43,088 nt of DNA, taken from assembly GCA_905221605.1 (NCBI GenBank), contig CAJNDS010002830.1, positions 222,501 through 265,588 on the forward strand. The letters run 5' to 3'. Shown piece by piece: positions 39,701 through 43,088 of this stretch; position 1 is the first letter of the stretch, and every line of letters begins with the position of its first letter. Origin of the DNA: Symbiodinium natans (Eukaryota; Sar; Dinophyceae; Suessiales; Symbiodiniaceae). The notes beneath the pieces are model-generated. The model was given only the letters and a program-made list of their open reading frames with translations, was not told the DNA's origin and ran no database searches. The translations under genes were made by a program, and so were the position numbers.

Positions 39701-41397
39701 TTCTGCAGCACAGGCCTTCGAAGGGCCAAACAGGGATATGTTAATGTTGATAACTTTTCCACGTATGACACGATTCGGGAGTTCGCGGGTCGGTTCAAGA
39801 TCTCGGTCTACTCTTAGTCATCTGACGATTGTAGGAAACGGAACATAAGCTATGCTCCAAAAGGTTGAGAGTGATAAAACCATTTCAGCCCGGCGCAAGG
39901 AGCCCAGGCTGGAACAAGGCCAACAAGCAGCGTGAGGTGGGTCTGCCAAGAAGCACTGCTTTCCCAAGCCCGAGATGCCCCCTAATCCACACACCACCCC
40001 AAGACTGCACCTTGAAGGCACCCACCTCGCCGCCCAGCGCGCGGGGCGCTGGCGAGCAGCTGGCGCAGCTCTCGCTGCGTCGAACGGCGGCAGTCAGGGG
40101 ATCACTTGAACATTTGAGTCAATCTTGCGTGTCGCAGGAGGGCATCTCGCCCCATGCATGGACTCGCAATGCTTAGAAGAATGAGGGATGGTGACAAGCT
40201 CTAGCGGTGCGCGAGATTTTAAGATACGTTGGGCAAAGAGCCATCATGATTCTGAGGCTGGGCACATGGCTGGCCGGTGAATTGTAGCTGAGTAGTTGCT
40301 GTAGGTGTAGAGTAGAGCCTGTGGCACGCGCGGGCGTCCCATTGCCGCCTTCGCAGGTTGAAGCAGCGCAAATGCAGACTAGATACAGTACCTTATGCAG
40401 GACTTTTCGGGTTTGCATGTACCTCTTCTCAACTGGATGAGCAGGTGATCTTTCCGAGATCAAAGCATTGAAGAAGCCGCCGCCGCCCATCCGGATGCTG
40501 ATGGAGGTCTCGTCGTCGGTTCGGCGAACTTTTCATAACAAACGCCATTTGTGAAATCGCAGTGAGCTCTCCTTCGTTGAAAGTCAGCATTTGCAGCGTC
40601 CAGCTGGTCTATGGAGCCCCTGGACCCAAAGCGGAGGTGTGCTGCTTGCTGTTCCACATACAACCTGTCAAGCACTTGGACGAGCAATGCGTGCCTCTGC
40701 AGCACCAGAGTGCCTTTTTTGTGCGTGCGATCTCTTCCAAATCCACAGCTCGCAGGAGCTCCCTGAGAGCTCCTGAAGTTTATCCTCAGGGCATCTCAGG
40801 GCCTCAGGCCTTGGGCTCTTAGGAGTCCTTGTGTGCTCAGGTCCACCATCGTTTGCGGACCGACTACTGGGAGCCCGCAGGTTCCTTAGTGTCTGCCCAG
40901 GGGGCTTCTGAAGTTCTTGCCACTGGCACTTGTCAGAGTACAGTAGCGCTTGGTGCCCAGGCTCGGCGATACTTGCTGTCGGACCCGTTCCTCCTTTCAA
41001 AGCTCCGGTCGCATGGCAAGGCCGGCGTGAACCAACCGTTCATGCTTTGTACCTGCAAGGGGGAGAAGGGGGGCGGACTTGACACGGCATGCCAAAAAGA
41101 GAACCTTCTTGCAGGACGTGGGAGCGTCTCAACGGGCCAAGATCAAGAAATACTTCAAGGCCACACCGTCTTTACTGGCACATCTCTCCTGTCATTTCGA
41201 GAATCGAGCAGCTTTCCTCAGAATGCTCTCCAGCTGTCACTGGCACCTTCTTGTCGCTGTTCGTGCTTTCAGAATTAGATGAATCCCAGGATCCGGAGTT
41301 CAGCGCAGAGCGAATGCTGAAGTGCTCCCGAGCCAGAAGCCAAGTTGAATGCAGTCTGTTGCGGCGTGTTGCTGGGTTCCGTGGATGGCCGCAGTGA
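36706..41397 (+). CDS. Many-exon coiled-coil gene, nearly all exons phase 0
   Basis: Proposed exons: 36706-36760, 36995-37059, 37434-37475, 37812-37844, 37983-38015, 38118-38156, 38304-38348, 38574-38618, 39048-39089, 39344-39433, 39889-39936, 40057-40089, 40604-40636, 40841-40876, 40961-41020, 41115-41159, 41290-41397 (stop). Peptides include LRAELDELRDALARERALRD, VERDELRRQLH + ELTRKLRKAQE + ANKTLDGELNKAE, ALLDSLRDQLRDVEE and DVGASQRAKIKKYFK; the last exon reads DPEFSAERMLKCSRARSQVE to FRGWPQ. After the second exon every exon is a multiple of three. Donors are GC, GA or GT. The heptad-like product suggests a structural or scaffold protein (inference). Exons between 39889 and 40876 are the weakest. 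The 5' end is unresolved, and exon 36706 is also open in an RGG-type frame. Confidence 0.45.
36838..36977. repeat. Telomere-like repeat that switches orientation
   Basis: CCCTAAA and CCCCAAA units run to ~36943, then switch to TTTTGGGTTTAAGG and TTTTAGGG up to the acceptor of the exon at 36995. The whole tract can fold on itself and fills most of this intron. Confidence 0.85.
37085..37225 (-). repeat. Member of a dispersed repeat family (copy 2) with a 30-bp tandem unit
   Basis: Contains two ~30-bp units (CAATAGACCCCC, then AATAGTACTGTAGGAnTC). Its reverse complement resembles 31205-31300. It lies in an intron of the coiled-coil gene. Confidence 0.55.
38794..38865. repeat. G-run, then C-run, low complexity
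   Basis: GGGGGCGGGGGGGGGGTG is followed ~30 bases later by GGGCCCCCCGGCCCCCC and CCCACCCCCCAC. These can pair into a G/C hairpin around a CTCGACTCGAG palindrome. Confidence 0.7.
38871..38973. repeat. ~30-bp direct duplication at 72-bp spacing
   Basis: TTTTTGGG-TCTTCAAC-TTATGCTGACATA occurs at ~38871-38906 and ~38944-38973. The first copy has small insertions (GGGATC, AACAACTT). Confidence 0.7.
38976..39010. repeat. (CCGCCT)n / (CCT)n microsatellite
   Basis: CCGCCT hexamers followed by CCT triplets, just upstream of the exon at 39048. Confidence 0.8.
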
Positions 41398-42470
41398 ACT
41401 CAGGCCGCCTTTGAACTGTACAACTGTGTCCCTTGATTGCAAAATTAGTGCCCTTGATCCTGGACGAAGTCATCATGCTTCATGGATCAGAGGGTACTTA
41501 CTTTTATTCGCAGCTTGCTCTGACCAAAGGGATCACTTGCCTCATCCTGGCAAGGTTTCGCGCCTGATGGAGATTGAAGAGTGCCCCGGCAGTGTCGAAT
41601 CTCATACGAGGGAGCCTTTACCTGTCACGAAAGGCATGTCATGGCCATCGCAAAGCAGAGTGAGTAGACAGACGAAGAAACGAGTTGAGCCGGGTGATTG
41701 TGAGCCGTCGTCACCCTGCCTGTTGCGCAGTTGGACTGATGCCAAGATTCTCCGGGGACGAACGTTGATGCTTCTGGTGGTGTCAACTCTGCAACGGAGG
41801 CCAACGATATCTTCATTCTGTCGAAACGACTCGCGAAGCAGCTAAACTGCAACAAGGCTTTTTCATGTTGACTGGCAGCCCCATTACATGTCCAACTTGT
41901 AGGTCCACTGATGCAGTATGTGGCACACTTGATCATCTGTTGAGAAAAGTGCGCTTGGCACTTTGCACTCGTGGATTCATCAGGCTTGCATGTCATCAGC
42001 ATGCTGCCAAGGCGTCACCTGTACCACTACCCCTGCAAGCAGCAATGAAACTATTCCATCCGCCACGTGAGGATGTGATTTAGTGGTGTTTCAAAGTACG
42101 CACCGAAACAAAAGAGACATGACACATCGGGGCTGCTTGAGTACACGGAACATATTTTCGGTCTCTATAATTAACTCGGATTTTGGAATTTTTCATGGGT
42201 CATTCGCCAAATTGATTTCCCTTTAGATCTGGTAATTCAGGATTGATAACGGAATCGATATTTCTCAAATAATTATGAATATAATATATTCCCTAACGTT
42301 CCTGGATATACATCGTATTTGGCAGGTTCGCGTGTGTATGCATCATTTCTGAGGTGAACTATATTATCCCCATAAAAGGCTACGGGCTCGACCCTATTTT
42401 CGCTCTGCGGCCGCCCTGTCGGTTGCCCCGCCTCCTCTTCCGGTCAATTTGGCTGCTTGTGAGGGCCTTG
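41398..42470. other. Downstream of the coiled-coil gene; no confident gene
   Basis: A plus-strand frame continues to 41845 in another register (GKVSRLMEIEECPGSVESHT, SRQTKKRVEPGDCEPSSP) and might hold an exon around 41550-41760, but no splice sites were convincing. From ~42080 to 42350 the sequence is AT-rich and closed in most frames. Confidence 0.35.
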
Positions 42471-42479
42471 CAGGGGGAT

Positions 42480-42830
42480 CCGGAAAGTTCCGGGAATTTT
42501 CAAGCATATTGTCTAAAAATCCTAGGAATTTGGGGAATCACCCGAATCTGAAAATTCCCGGAACTTTCGGAATCACCCGGATTGAGGTTTAGGCTTTCCG
42601 GGTTGGATTTAAGGTTCCAGCGCAACAGTGATGACGTGGGTGCCCCTTCACCTTCAAGGAAATCTTCAAGGAAATCTCTTGGTCCAGGGTAGTTCCGATG
42701 ACGGTCGCCGCCCGCCAGCTGTTCAAGGGGGTTCGGCCCCACCACCACATATCAGCAACAGCTCTCGAAAAATCCTAGGAATTCAAAATTCCGGGAATTT
42801 TCGGGATCCCCCGGGTTCAGGTTTTTACGC
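42480..42830. repeat. CCGGGAATTTT fold-back repeat, inverted pair plus extra copy
   Basis: GAAAGTTCCGGGAATTTTCA (42483-42502) is perfectly inverted at 42549-42568 around a 46-base loop. The loop segment AAAAATCCTAGGAATT recurs at 42768-42783, followed by ATTCCGGGAATTTTCGGGAT. GGAATCACCCGGATT-type blocks recur too. The same short units therefore occur at least three times in both orientations. Confidence 0.75.
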
Positions 42831-42839
42831 TTTATGGTG

Positions 42840-43088
42840 TAGGGTTTTGGGTTTTAATAGAAATTGTATAGGGTTTGTGTCCGGAGTTTTGTCGTGTTTT
42901 GGGGGGTTTTGTTTTTTGTTTTTGCTGTAATGGTTTGGGTTCTGTCGGGTGTGGTGGGGGGTGGGTGGTTTTGGGGTGCTGAGGGGTTGGGGCTGAAAGG
43001 CTGGGGTTTTGGGGGGGTTTTCCCGAATGTTCGTGGTGGTGGTCCCGTGGTGGTGGTCCGTGGTCCCCTGGTGGATCGTCGTGGTGGT
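42840..43088. repeat. G/T-rich low-complexity end of window
   Basis: GGGTTTTGGG, GGGGTTGGGG and GGTGGTGGT units with very few C or A. No coding content is evident; it may continue beyond the window. Confidence 0.8.

Overview
The window looks like nuclear DNA of a dinoflagellate, most like the Symbiodinium/Suessiales type. The grounds are: scattered CCCTAAA/TTTAGGG telomere-type repeats throughout; genes that all appear to read on the + strand; very short exons separated by introns that start with GT, GC or GA and end in AG, usually AG|G; GC-rich coding sequence; and long simple-sequence tracts. No bacterial operon, rRNA, convincing tRNA or CRISPR array was found. The species assignment is inference.

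Layout. 0-3.8 kb: C-run, then fragments of one or two multi-exon genes. 3.8-6.5 kb: repeat-rich spacer with degenerate telomere-like repeats and a ~140-bp tandem repeat. 6.57-7.25 kb: a coding tract that changes frame. 7.67-7.9 kb: short exons. 8374-10164: intact single-exon gene for a ubiquitin-conjugating (E2/UBC) domain protein with a long C-terminal extension. 10.2-12.1 kb: mostly non-coding, partly AT-rich. 12.15-14.1 kb: last exons of a gene, interrupted by a ~0.9-kb ATGT-type satellite. 14465-15148: intact single-exon glutathione S-transferase. 15.7-23.2 kb, possibly to 29.8 kb: a many-exon gene whose exons join in phase to give a coiled-coil / acidic / RS-repeat / CCCH zinc-finger protein, probably an RNA-processing factor. 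31.65-33.2 kb: end of a Pro/Glu-rich gene. 33.3-33.6 kb: the largest telomere-repeat array, next to an AT-rich island with a decayed Ty1/copia reverse-transcriptase fragment (33.8-34.2 kb). 34.2-36.7 kb: nothing confident. 36.7-41.4 kb: a second many-exon gene, coiled-coil rich, whose tiny exons are nearly all phase 0 and multiples of three. 41.4-43.1 kb: AT-rich and G/T-rich spacer with a hairpin repeat.

Two copies of a 356-bp element lie 8 kb apart in opposite orientation (23978-24333 and 32306-32705) and differ by one clean 44-bp insertion. The best candidates for new biology are the duplicated exon pairs of the RS/CCCH gene, the phase-0 exon chain, the E2 protein with a non-canonical HPN motif, and this inverted element pair. 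All exon borders were inferred by eye from splice-site pattern and phase; transcript data would settle them.
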